Shown: piece by piece, positions 49,499-57,051 of the stretch
Layout of the letters: every line of letters starts with the position of its first letter
Numbering within the stretch: position 1 is the stretch's first letter
Made by a program: the position numbers and the translations under genes
Notes under the pieces: model-generated
What the model saw: only the letters and a program-made list of their open reading frames with translations
What the model was told of the DNA's origin: nothing
Databases searched by the model: none
Assembly: GCF_018263855.1 (NCBI RefSeq)
Contig: NZ_CP073318.1
Coordinates: 1,364,001 to 1,428,000 of the forward strand
Origin: Kutzneria sp. CA-103260
Lineage (GTDB): Bacteria; Actinomycetota; Actinomycetes; Mycobacteriales; Pseudonocardiaceae
DNA length: 64,000 nt
Direction: 5' to 3'

Positions 49499-50244
49499 AG
49501 CACCTGCTTCAGGAAGGACCGGAGCCGGTCGGATCGGGGGGAGTCGAAGAACTCGGTGGGACGGGCGGCCTCCAACAGGCGTCCCTGGTCCAGGAACACC
49601 ACCTGCTGCGCCACTTCACGCGCGAACCGCATCTCGTGCGTGACCACGATCATCGTCATGCCGCGGTCCGCGAGCTCGCGCATCACCGCGAGGACCCCCT
49701 TCACCAGCTCGGGGTCCAGGGCCGAGGTGGCCTCGTCGAACAGCATCACCTCGGGATCCATGGCCAGCGCCCGGGCGATGGCCACCCGCTGCTGCTGCCC
49801 GCCGGACAGCTGCTCGGGCCGGCGATCCTCCAACCGGGACAGACCGACCGAGTCCAGGTGGGCTCGGGCGATCGTCACGGCTTCGTCCCGCGAGCGACCC
49901 AGAACCCGTTGCTGGGCCAGGGTCACGTTGTCCAGCACGGTATGGTGCGGGAACAGGTGGAAGTTCTGGAACACCATGCCGACCCGGGTGCGGATGCGGT
50001 CCACGTCGGCGCCGGGATCGGTGATGGCCTCCTCGCCGATCAGGATCCGGCCGGAACTGGGCACCTCCAACAGGTTCGCGCACCGCAGCAGGGTCGACTT
50101 GCCCGAGCCGGACGGCCCGACGATGCAGGTGGTCGCGCCGCCGGGCGCCGCCAGCTCGATGTCGTGCAGGACCTGGTGGGAGCCGAAGCTCTTGTCGATG
50201 TGTTCGAAGTGGACGGCGGTGCCGGCACGGGTCAGGGTGGTCAT
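49495..50244 (-). CDS. amino-acid-type ABC transporter ATP-binding protein
   Basis: The 249-aa ATPase has Walker A GPSGSGKST, the Q-loop in MVFQNFHLFPHHTV, the signature LSGGQQQRVAIARAL and Walker B EVMLFDEATSALD. Sequence type is the polar amino acid (GlnQ/HisP) group. It works with the permease directly upstream (4-nt overlap) and the lipoprotein binding protein. Its stop overlaps the GTG of the secreted esterase. Confidence 0.92.
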   Translation of the reverse strand: MTTLTRAGTAVHFEHIDKSFGSHQVLHDIELAAPGGATTCIVGPSGSGKSTLLRCANLLEVPSSGRILIGEEAITDPGADVDRIRTRVGMVFQNFHLFPHHTVLDNVTLAQQRVLGRSRDEAVTIARAHLDSVGLSRLEDRRPEQLSGGQQQRVAIARALAMDPEVMLFDEATSALDPELVKGVLAVMRELADRGMTMIVVTHEMRFAREVAQQVVFLDQGRLLEAARPTEFFDSPRSDRLRSFLKQVL

Positions 50245-50981
50245 GCGACGGCCTCCACGGGCGGCAGCGCGGCGACCGGGCGGCCCTCGCGCATCCGCCG
50301 GTCCCACGCGTTCACGGCGTAGGTCAGCGGAATGGTGATCACCAGGTAGAACAGGCCGGCGGCGACCAGCGGGGACAGCGAGGCGTTGTTGCTGGAGGTG
50401 TCCTGGGCGATGGCGAACATCTCCCGCTGCCCGGTGGCCAGGCCCAGCAGGTACACCAGGGCGGTGCTCTTGATGACCAGGATGAACTGCCCGGTCAGCG
50501 CGGGCAGCACCCGCCGGAACCCGATCGGGATCACGATCAGCCGCATGGTCCGGGCCCGGGACAGGCCCAGGCTGCGGGCCGCCTCCACGATGCCGCGCTC
50601 CACGCTCTGGAAGCCGGACCGGAATATCTCGGCCATGTACGCGCCCTCCATCAGCCCGATGGCCAGCGCGGCGTAGCCGTAGGTCCAGCTGCCGAACACG
50701 TTCAGCCCGGCCAGCGGCAGGCCCTGGCCGATCAGGTAGATGGACAGGATGTGCGGCAGGCCACGCAGCACGTCCACGTACCAGCGGCACGGGTAGCGCA
50801 GGATCCGGTGCCGCGACATCAGCCCGCTGGCCAGCAGGATGCCGACGACCAGGCCGATCAGGCTGGCCAGCACGGTCAGCAGCAGCGTGTTGAGCAGGCC
50901 CTCCCGCAGCAGGGTGGGCAGCGTGCCGAGGATCAGCGGCAGGTCGAAGAACGTGTCGAGCACGTGTTGGATGCCGTCCAT
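50241..50981 (-). CDS. amino-acid-type ABC transporter permease
   Basis: The 246-aa permease has about five membrane helices and the HisM/GlnP family sequence (EGLLNTLLLTVLASLIGLVVG; the EAARSLGLSRARTMRLIVIP cytoplasmic loop that docks the ATPase). It sits between the binding-protein gene (10 bp) and the ATPase (4-nt overlap). Only one permease gene is present, so it probably acts as a homodimer. Confidence 0.92.
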   Translation of the reverse strand: MDGIQHVLDTFFDLPLILGTLPTLLREGLLNTLLLTVLASLIGLVVGILLASGLMSRHRILRYPCRWYVDVLRGLPHILSIYLIGQGLPLAGLNVFGSWTYGYAALAIGLMEGAYMAEIFRSGFQSVERGIVEAARSLGLSRARTMRLIVIPIGFRRVLPALTGQFILVIKSTALVYLLGLATGQREMFAIAQDTSSNNASLSPLVAAGLFYLVITIPLTYAVNAWDRRMREGRPVAALPPVEAVA

Positions 50982-50991
50982 TGTGGACCTC

Positions 50992-51840
50992 TCAGGACAC
51001 GGCGCCGGGGCGCTGCTGCATGCCGGGGTACGTGGTGATCATGTCCGGCGGGATCGGCACGCCCTTGGGGTTCCACTTGTCGAACAGCTTCGTGTACGTG
51101 CCGTCGGCGATCACCGCCTTGAGCGCGTCGTCCAGGGCCTTCTTCAGCGCCGGCCGGTCCTTGGCCACCGGCAGCGCGGTCGGGCCGCTGGTGATCGAGG
51201 GGGAGTAGGCGTAGTCCGGGTGCTTGGTCACCAGGTCCAGCGCGGTGGCGTCGCCGGTGAACAGGCCGTCGACCTGGCCGGCGGTCAGCGCGTTGGCGCT
51301 GGCCGCGATGTTCGGGAACTCCTTGACGGTGACCGTCGGCACCTTCTGCTTGAGCAGCGGGATCAGCTCGCTGCCCCGGGTGATGGCCACGGTCTTGCCG
51401 GCCGAGGCGTCCACCGTGGACAGTTCGGCGGCCTTGCGGCTGACCATCTTCGCCTCGCCGAAGGACACCGGGGTGGTGAAGTCGGTGACCTGCTTGCGGG
51501 CGTCGGTGGCCAGCGTGCCGAAGGCGGCCGAGTCGTACTTGTGGTTGCGGACGTTGGGCAGCATGGACGCGAAGTCGGTGGCGGTGTACTGCGGCGTCAG
51601 CTTCATCCGGGCGGCCATCGCCTGGGTCAGCTCGATCAGGAAGCCCGTGGGCTTGCCGTTGTCCACGAAGGACACCGGCTTGTCGTCGGAGCGGAAGGCG
51701 AACGAGATCGTGCCCGGCGTGACGGTGCCGAGCGAGTTGTCGGAGCCGGCGTCGGCGCCGCCGCACGCGGCCAGGGACATCCCGGCGGCGAGTGCGACGG
51801 CGGCCACTCCGATACGGCGTCGGGTCGGGGCGGCGGTCAT
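50992..51840 (-). CDS. ABC transporter substrate-binding lipoprotein (family 3)
   Basis: The 282-aa solute-binding protein has a lipoprotein signal (MSLAAC with Cys26) and the PBPb family-3 fold (FAFRSDDKPVSFVDNGKPTG, then LTPQYTATDFASMLPNVRNH). This class captures polar amino acids and related small molecules. Its ATG overlaps the stop of the creatininase-family gene, which suggests the transported ligand is a substrate or product of that amidohydrolase. Confidence 0.9.
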   Translation of the reverse strand: MTAAPTRRRIGVAAVALAAGMSLAACGGADAGSDNSLGTVTPGTISFAFRSDDKPVSFVDNGKPTGFLIELTQAMAARMKLTPQYTATDFASMLPNVRNHKYDSAAFGTLATDARKQVTDFTTPVSFGEAKMVSRKAAELSTVDASAGKTVAITRGSELIPLLKQKVPTVTVKEFPNIAASANALTAGQVDGLFTGDATALDLVTKHPDYAYSPSITSGPTALPVAKDRPALKKALDDALKAVIADGTYTKLFDKWNPKGVPIPPDMITTYPGMQQRPGAVS

Positions 51841-52664
51841 GTGGTCTCCAGTGCGATGCGGGCGGGTGGCGGGGCCGGGCTGCGGTCCGGCAGGCCGATC
51901 AGGCCGGTCAGGAAGCCGCAGATGCGGTCGACGACGGTGTCGACCAGGAGCGCGCCGAGCTCGGTGGTGGCCAGGCGCGGGTTGCCGAGGTTGCCGGTCG
52001 GGCTGAGCGCGTCGTATCCCTGTGGGAAGTGGAAACCCGGGTGCGACCGGCCGAGCCGGCCCGCCGGGTTCAGGTCGTCCACTGTGGAGCTTCCCGGCAC
52101 CAGCCGCTCGGGCAGCACCAGGTCGGGATCGACGTAGAGCGCTTGGGACGTCTCGATCTCGCAGGAGTGGCCGCGGACCTGGCTGGCCCCCTGCTCCTTG
52201 ATGATGTCGGCGACCACCGGGGTGACGCCGCTCCAGGCGATGTGCGTGTCGGTGAGCTCGGCCCGCAGCCGGGACACCGCCACGTCGATCGCGGAGTTGT
52301 TGCCGCCGTGGCCGGTCAGCACGAAGATCCGCCGCCAGCCGTGCCGGTGCAGGCTGGTCACCAGCTCCACCACGACCTGCTGCAGCGTCACCGGGGACAG
52401 CGTGAGCGTGCCCGGGAACGCCATGTGGTGCTCGGACATGCCGACCGGGATCGTAGGCGTGACAACGACTTGCGGCGACATCCGGCGGGCCACCATGTCG
52501 GCCACGGCCTCGGCCCGGGTGGTGTCGGTGCGCTGGGCCATGCCCAGGCCGTGCTGCTCGGTCGCGCCCAGCGGCACGATCGCGACCGGCGCGTGCGGCC
52601 GGAGCTCGTCGATCTCCGGCCAGGTCAGGTCGGCGAGCCGGTGGGTGCGTGGGGTGTACGTCAT
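51837..52664 (-). CDS. creatininase-family amidohydrolase
   Basis: The 275-aa protein has the creatininase metal-binding pattern: PLGATEQHG, RTDTTRAEAVAD with the Asp ligand, GHGGNNSAID, and the late Glu in CEIETSQ. Members hydrolyse cyclic amides (creatinine), formamide intermediates or the mycofactocin precursor peptide. No mycofactocin genes are near. Placed between a GntR regulator and an amino-acid-type ABC importer, with 4-nt overlaps on both sides, it probably hydrolyses the imported amide. Confidence 0.88.
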   Translation of the reverse strand: MTYTPRTHRLADLTWPEIDELRPHAPVAIVPLGATEQHGLGMAQRTDTTRAEAVADMVARRMSPQVVVTPTIPVGMSEHHMAFPGTLTLSPVTLQQVVVELVTSLHRHGWRRIFVLTGHGGNNSAIDVAVSRLRAELTDTHIAWSGVTPVVADIIKEQGASQVRGHSCEIETSQALYVDPDLVLPERLVPGSSTVDDLNPAGRLGRSHPGFHFPQGYDALSPTGNLGNPRLATTELGALLVDTVVDRICGFLTGLIGLPDRSPAPPPARIALETT

Positions 52665-53347
52665 TCGTTGCCGCCCAGGTGACGTGTGACAGTGGTGCGC
52701 AGTTCGCGCAGGTGTTGCTCGGTGAGCTGCCGGGCCAGCTCCGCGTCCCCGGCCTCGACGGCCAGGAAGATGGCCACATGCTGGTCGTAGTCGCGGGTGC
52801 GGTTCTCGATCTGTGCCCGCAGGGCCCGCTGCTCCCGGCTGCGCGCCGCGAGCAGGGAGTCGACGACCTCGAACAGCACCTGGTTGCCGCACGCGGCGGC
52901 CAGTTCCCGGTGGAAGTTGAGCTTGGGCCGGTTGTCGTCGGCGGCCCGCTTGGCCGTGTCGGCCGCGCGGGCCAGGCGCTCCAGGTCGTCGTCCGAGCGG
53001 TGGGCCGCGGCCAGCGCGGCGATGCCCGGCTCGATCGTGAGCCTGGCCTCGACGAGCTGGATGATGTGCTCGTCCTTCAGCGGGGTGGAGTTGGGGTTGG
53101 GCATCAGCATGCGGTTGATGCCGTCGCCGACGTAGATGCCCGAGCCGTGCCGCATCCGCACCGCGTCGGTGGTCTGCAGCCGCCGCAGCGCTTCCCGGAT
53201 GGTCGGCGTCGTGACGGCGAACCGCTGCGCCAGCTCGCGGACGGTGGGCAGGCTGTCGCCCGGGCCCAGCCGACCCTCGCTGATCAGGTCGAGCAGCCCG
53301 TCGACCAGCCGATCGGACAAGCCGCCGGCCTGCGGCGCCTGTGACAT
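52661..53347 (-). CDS. GntR-family (FadR subfamily) regulator
   Basis: The 228-aa regulator has the N-terminal GntR winged helix (RLGPGDSLPTVRELAQRFAV, TTPTIREALRRLQTTDAV) and the FCD/FadR all-helical effector domain. It heads the operon it probably controls and is divergent from the aldo-keto reductase. A TGACTAAATCA site 25 bp upstream is a candidate operator. Confidence 0.92.
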   Translation of the reverse strand: MSQAPQAGGLSDRLVDGLLDLISEGRLGPGDSLPTVRELAQRFAVTTPTIREALRRLQTTDAVRMRHGSGIYVGDGINRMLMPNPNSTPLKDEHIIQLVEARLTIEPGIAALAAAHRSDDDLERLARAADTAKRAADDNRPKLNFHRELAAACGNQVLFEVVDSLLAARSREQRALRAQIENRTRDYDQHVAIFLAVEAGDAELARQLTEQHLRELRTTVTRHLGGNE

Positions 53348-53371
53348 GCGGCACTCCCTTCGATCGCGATT

Positions 53372-53382
53372 GACTAAATCAC
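53372..53382. promoter_or_regulatory. GntR operator candidate
   Basis: TGACTAAATCA is a short dyad (TGA...TCA) in the 78-bp gap between the divergent GntR and aldo-keto reductase genes, close to the size of FadR-subfamily operators. A TTGACT that could be a -35 element overlaps it. Confidence 0.4.
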
Positions 53383-53425
53383 TTGCTCAATTCGACGTCA
53401 AGGGGTGCTGGGTACGGTTGGTGGT

Positions 53426-54376
53426 ATGCGCTACGAGACGGTGGGGGCGGCCGGGCCGCGGGTGTCGGCGGTGATCCTGGGCTGCGGGAACTTCGGCGGA
53501 ATCGGGTCACCCGCGCAGTTCCGGGGCAAGGGCGACAATCGGGACACGGCCTTCGCGGTGATGGACGCGGCCCGGGACAGCGGGATCTCGATGTTCGACA
53601 CCGCCGACGCGTACGCCGGCGGCGACTCCGAGCGGTGGGTCGGGGAGTGGCTGGCCAGCCGGCGCGCCCACGGCGAGATCGCCCTGACGACCAAGGTGGG
53701 CGGCCCGGTCGAGTTCGGGAGCGGGCTGTCCGGGGAGCACATCCGCCGGGCGATCGACGCCAGCCTGGCCCGGCTCGGCGTGGAGCGGGTCGAGCTGTAC
53801 CTGGCCCATGGGCCCGACGACTCGGTGCCGATCGAGGAGACGGTCGGGGCCTTCGAAGAACTGGTCCAGGCCGGCAAGATCGGCGCCTACGGAGTGAGCA
53901 ACGTCGACGCCGGCCAGCTCAAGGCGGCGGCCGACGCCGGATCACCGGTGAATGTCCAAAATGGATACAACCTGTTCGACCGGCTGGGGCAGGCCGAGGT
54001 GCTCAAGGCCTGCGCCGACAAGGGCGCGGGGTTCACCGCCTACAGCCCGCTGGCCGGCGGCCTGCTGACCGGCAAGCACCGTGGCGGTGAGTCGTATCAG
54101 GCTGGCTCGCGAATGGCGTTGCGCCCGCCCGAGTTGACCGATTTGACCATGGAACGGGCGTTCGAGGCGTTGCCACGGCTGACCGACATCGCCGACGGTC
54201 ACGGGGTTTCGCTGACGACGCTGGCGCTGGCCTGGGTGCTGACCGATCCCAACGTGACGGCGGCGGTGGTCGGGCCGCGGTCGGCCGAGCACCTGCGGCC
54301 GCTGGTGGCGGCGGCGGATCTCCAGCTGACCGCCGAGCAGCGGGCGGAGCTCGTCGTGGCGGTGAGCGCCAACTAA
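53426..54376 (+). CDS. aldo/keto reductase
   Basis: The 316-aa TIM-barrel NADP-dependent oxidoreductase has the catalytic tetrad in context: Asp in MFDTADAYAGG with Tyr following, Lys in TTKVGG, and His in LYLAHGPD; the C-terminal cofactor-binding region is also present. It lies divergent from the GntR-led operon. The start is ATG 53426 (MRYETVGAAG), typical for the AKR11/12-like group. The substrate is unknown; an intermediate of the adjacent catabolic operon is a possibility. Confidence 0.88.
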   Translation: MRYETVGAAGPRVSAVILGCGNFGGIGSPAQFRGKGDNRDTAFAVMDAARDSGISMFDTADAYAGGDSERWVGEWLASRRAHGEIALTTKVGGPVEFGSGLSGEHIRRAIDASLARLGVERVELYLAHGPDDSVPIEETVGAFEELVQAGKIGAYGVSNVDAGQLKAAADAGSPVNVQNGYNLFDRLGQAEVLKACADKGAGFTAYSPLAGGLLTGKHRGGESYQAGSRMALRPPELTDLTMERAFEALPRLTDIADGHGVSLTTLALAWVLTDPNVTAAVVGPRSAEHLRPLVAAADLQLTAEQRAELVVAVSAN

Positions 54377-54440
54377 ACCGTGGCCCACCCCCAGTAGATC
54401 GCGCGCGACGGCGAGGCGCGGTCCGGCTAGGGTCGCGGGC

Positions 54441-55046
54441 ATGGGTGACTTCCACGGCATTCCGACCACGACCCTCGCCGAGATCCTGGACCGCGGCCAC
54501 ATCATGGATCTCGGTATCCGGCCGCTGTGGGCGTCCGGGCGGGTCGCCGGCCCGGCGTTCACGGTCCGGTGCCCGCCCGGCGACAACCTCATGCTGCACG
54601 CCGCCATCTACCGGGCCGAGCCCGGCTCGGTGATCGTCGTCGAGAGCGGCGACACCGACTACGCCCTGGCCGGCGGCAACGTCTGCGCCGTCGCCCACCG
54701 CCGCGGCGTCGAGGCGTTCGTGCTGGACGGCGTGATCCGGGACATCGGCGAGATCCGCGAGGACGGATTCCCGGTGCACGCCAGGGGAGTCGTGCCGATC
54801 CCCGGGGTGAAGAAGGCCGTGACGCCGCACAACGAGCCGATCACCTGCGGCGGCATCACCGTCCACCCCGGAGACATCGTCATCGCCGACGAGGACGGCG
54901 TGGTCGTGGTGCCGGCGGCCCGGGCCGACGAGGTGCTGGCCGAGGCCGAGCGAAAGCTCGCCAAGGAGGCCGGGCAGACCCTGGACGAGTGGGAGTCCGC
55001 GCACCGGGCCAAGGTCGAGGCGTTGCTGGCTCAGTCGAAGTCGTGA
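54441..55046 (+). CDS. RraA-family protein (HMG aldolase/oxaloacetate decarboxylase type)
   Basis: The 201-aa protein has the RraA/dimethylmenaquinone methyltransferase-like fold with GGNVCAVAHRRGVEAFVLDG and VIRDIGEI, holding the Arg-Asp pair used by class II pyruvate aldolases of this family. These enzymes cleave 4-hydroxy-4-methyl-2-oxoglutarate or decarboxylate oxaloacetate. Start ATG 54441 fits. It is on the same strand as the aldo-keto reductase 64 bp upstream and may belong to the same catabolic locus. Confidence 0.85.
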   Translation: MGDFHGIPTTTLAEILDRGHIMDLGIRPLWASGRVAGPAFTVRCPPGDNLMLHAAIYRAEPGSVIVVESGDTDYALAGGNVCAVAHRRGVEAFVLDGVIRDIGEIREDGFPVHARGVVPIPGVKKAVTPHNEPITCGGITVHPGDIVIADEDGVVVVPAARADEVLAEAERKLAKEAGQTLDEWESAHRAKVEALLAQSKS

Positions 55047-55540
55047 AACACGCCGTCCGGGCTGGCGCCGGCGGTCTGCGCCCAGTCGGTGAAGTCCATG
55101 TTGGCCAGCCACAGGTTGACGTGCACGCCGGAGGCGTGGCGGGGCACGATCCGGAACTGCCGGCCGAACTCGGTGAGGTGCTCGGTGCCGTACTCGCCGT
55201 TGTCCATGAAGTTCGGCTCGTCGTCCATGTTCACGGCCAGCAGCGCGTGGTGCGAGGCCAGCATGGTCTGCTCGTCGGCGACGAACAGCACCGGTAGGTT
55301 CGGGTCCTGCTCGGCCACGGCCTCCCGAACCTGCTCGACCGACCAGCCGGCCAGGGCCGGGTCGTCCACCGCGTAGGTGGTCGACTCGAAGCCCTCGTCG
55401 TCCTGGTCGTCCTCGTCGCCCCACGACTCCAGCCCGGCGGCCAGCACTGCCTGCCATGCCCGGTCGTCACCGAAATGCGTGCGCACCACGAGCTTGTCGG
55501 TCTCGTCGCGCTCCGCCGCCGCCTTGGCCAAGGACTCCAT
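55031..55540 (-). CDS. DUF6924-like acidic protein
   Basis: The 169-aa acidic protein has the pattern LVVRTHFGDDRAWQAVL, then VLFVADEQTMLASHHALLAVNM and FRIVPRHASGVHVNLWLANMDF, as in actinomycete DUF6924 proteins. No catalytic motif is evident. It overlaps the convergent RraA-like gene by 16 nt at the 3' end. Function unknown. Confidence 0.75.
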   Translation of the reverse strand: MESLAKAAAERDETDKLVVRTHFGDDRAWQAVLAAGLESWGDEDDQDDEGFESTTYAVDDPALAGWSVEQVREAVAEQDPNLPVLFVADEQTMLASHHALLAVNMDDEPNFMDNGEYGTEHLTEFGRQFRIVPRHASGVHVNLWLANMDFTDWAQTAGASPDGVFHDFD

Positions 55541-55557
55541 GCGCGGCAGCGTACCGG

Positions 55558-57051
55558 TCAGCCCGGACCGACCAGACCGTGGATCGAGTACCGCTCCAGG
55601 GCCAGGTACGGGGTCAGGGCCTTCGCCGTGGGGCTGGCGGCGAAGTAGCCCTGGAGTTGGTCGTGGTCGACGGCGTTGTCGACCGCCATCAGAATCGCGG
55701 TCTGGCCGATGGCCATGAAGCGTGGGGCCAGCTTGCCGGTCCGCACCTCGACCGCGTCGAGCAGGCCGTACTGGTTGTAGATCGTCGGGAAGGCCTGGAC
55801 CAGGTTCTGGATGTTGGCGTAGGCCAGCTCAGGGATGATCGGCAGGGCCAGGAAGGCGGCCGATGGGGTGGTCACGTCGTCGGGTACGTCGCCCTGGTTG
55901 ATGGCCAGGTCGGTGGCGCCGTAGTTGTCGTAGCGCTGCTTGCCGGTCGGCGAGGTGGCGGCCGACCAGCCCCAGACCGGGGTCTTCGCGCCGAACTGCC
56001 CGTACGCGCCCTGGGTCAGCGCGGTGTTGCGGTTGTTCATGCCCAGGCTCTGCGGGGCCATGGTCTGCTCCGGCACGACCATCGCCGGCGCGAGGCCCTG
56101 GTACATGCTGCCGCCGAAGGTCGGCACGAACTTGATCCGGTCGTAGACGTAGTGGCCCTCGAAAATGGTGTACTGCTTGCCGTTCTGCGGATCCGTGTAC
56201 GTCCGGTTCAGACCCTGCGGCGTCTGCCGCTGCCGGTGGTCGGACGACGGCGTGCGGGCCAGGCCCCACCATAGCTCGCCCGGCACCTTGCCGCTGCCGA
56301 TGGCCAGGTAGTCGGCGATGCGGGGGCCTGAGTACAGGTTGTCGTAGGTGGAGTCGGAATAGCCCTGGCCGACCTGATAACCGTTGTAGAGCACGTTCGC
56401 CTTGGCGTTGTACAGGAAGTCCCACTGCATCGCGGCCAGCAGCTGCTGGAAGCCCTGGGACAGCGCCGGAAACGCTTGCGCGGCGGTGATCATGCCCTGG
56501 GCCAGCCACGCGTTGTCCACTGTGGACACGTAGCCGTTCTTGATCGGACGTCCCTGTGGCGTCTCGATCGCCTGCCCGGTGGTGGTGCTGTACCAGCGGA
56601 ACAGGAAGCCGTTGTACTTGGCCAGCTGCTGGATCTCGGCCAGCACGGCGGCGGCCCGGTTCTGGGCCTGGTCGTCGAGGCCGAGGTCCTTGGCCGCCAC
56701 GATCGCCGTGAGGTAGTTCCCGATCAGCGACGGATTGGTGTACTGCTGGGCCGGTGTCGCCGGCGCCAGGTCGACCGTGCCAGCCGGGGCGCCGGCCAGC
56801 ATCACGCTGGCCAGCGGCAGATGGGTCGCCGGGTCGACGCCCGGCCCGGACAGCAGCCGCCAGGTCCGGGCCCCGACCTCGCGCAGGAACGACAGCTGGT
56901 CGGCGGTCAGGTGCGGGGTCGGGTCGACGACGATGGCGTCGTCGGCTGCGGCCGACGCCCACGGATCGGGGTCCCCGGCTGCCGCCGCGCAGGCGGCAAC
57001 GAGGGCGACGACCGACGCCAGGGCGCCGGCCACACGATGCGCACGGTTCAC
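55558..57051 (-). CDS. DUF3131/glucoamylase-like lipoprotein
   Basis: The 497-aa exported protein has a lipoprotein signal (VVALVAAC, Cys21), so it is anchored on the outer face of the membrane. The body matches the DUF3131/glucoamylase-like alpha/alpha-barrel family, with the typical GYVSTVDNAWLAQGMITA segment followed by FLYNAKANVLYNGYQVG. Relatives act on beta-glucans or process exopolysaccharides. It is the last gene of the sulfoquinovose synthase-adaptor-GT2 operon, starting at GTG 57051 over the GT2 stop. It could trim, release or anchor the polymer made by GT2. Confidence 0.8.
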   Translation of the reverse strand: MNRAHRVAGALASVVALVAACAAAAGDPDPWASAAADDAIVVDPTPHLTADQLSFLREVGARTWRLLSGPGVDPATHLPLASVMLAGAPAGTVDLAPATPAQQYTNPSLIGNYLTAIVAAKDLGLDDQAQNRAAAVLAEIQQLAKYNGFLFRWYSTTTGQAIETPQGRPIKNGYVSTVDNAWLAQGMITAAQAFPALSQGFQQLLAAMQWDFLYNAKANVLYNGYQVGQGYSDSTYDNLYSGPRIADYLAIGSGKVPGELWWGLARTPSSDHRQRQTPQGLNRTYTDPQNGKQYTIFEGHYVYDRIKFVPTFGGSMYQGLAPAMVVPEQTMAPQSLGMNNRNTALTQGAYGQFGAKTPVWGWSAATSPTGKQRYDNYGATDLAINQGDVPDDVTTPSAAFLALPIIPELAYANIQNLVQAFPTIYNQYGLLDAVEVRTGKLAPRFMAIGQTAILMAVDNAVDHDQLQGYFAASPTAKALTPYLALERYSIHGLVGPG

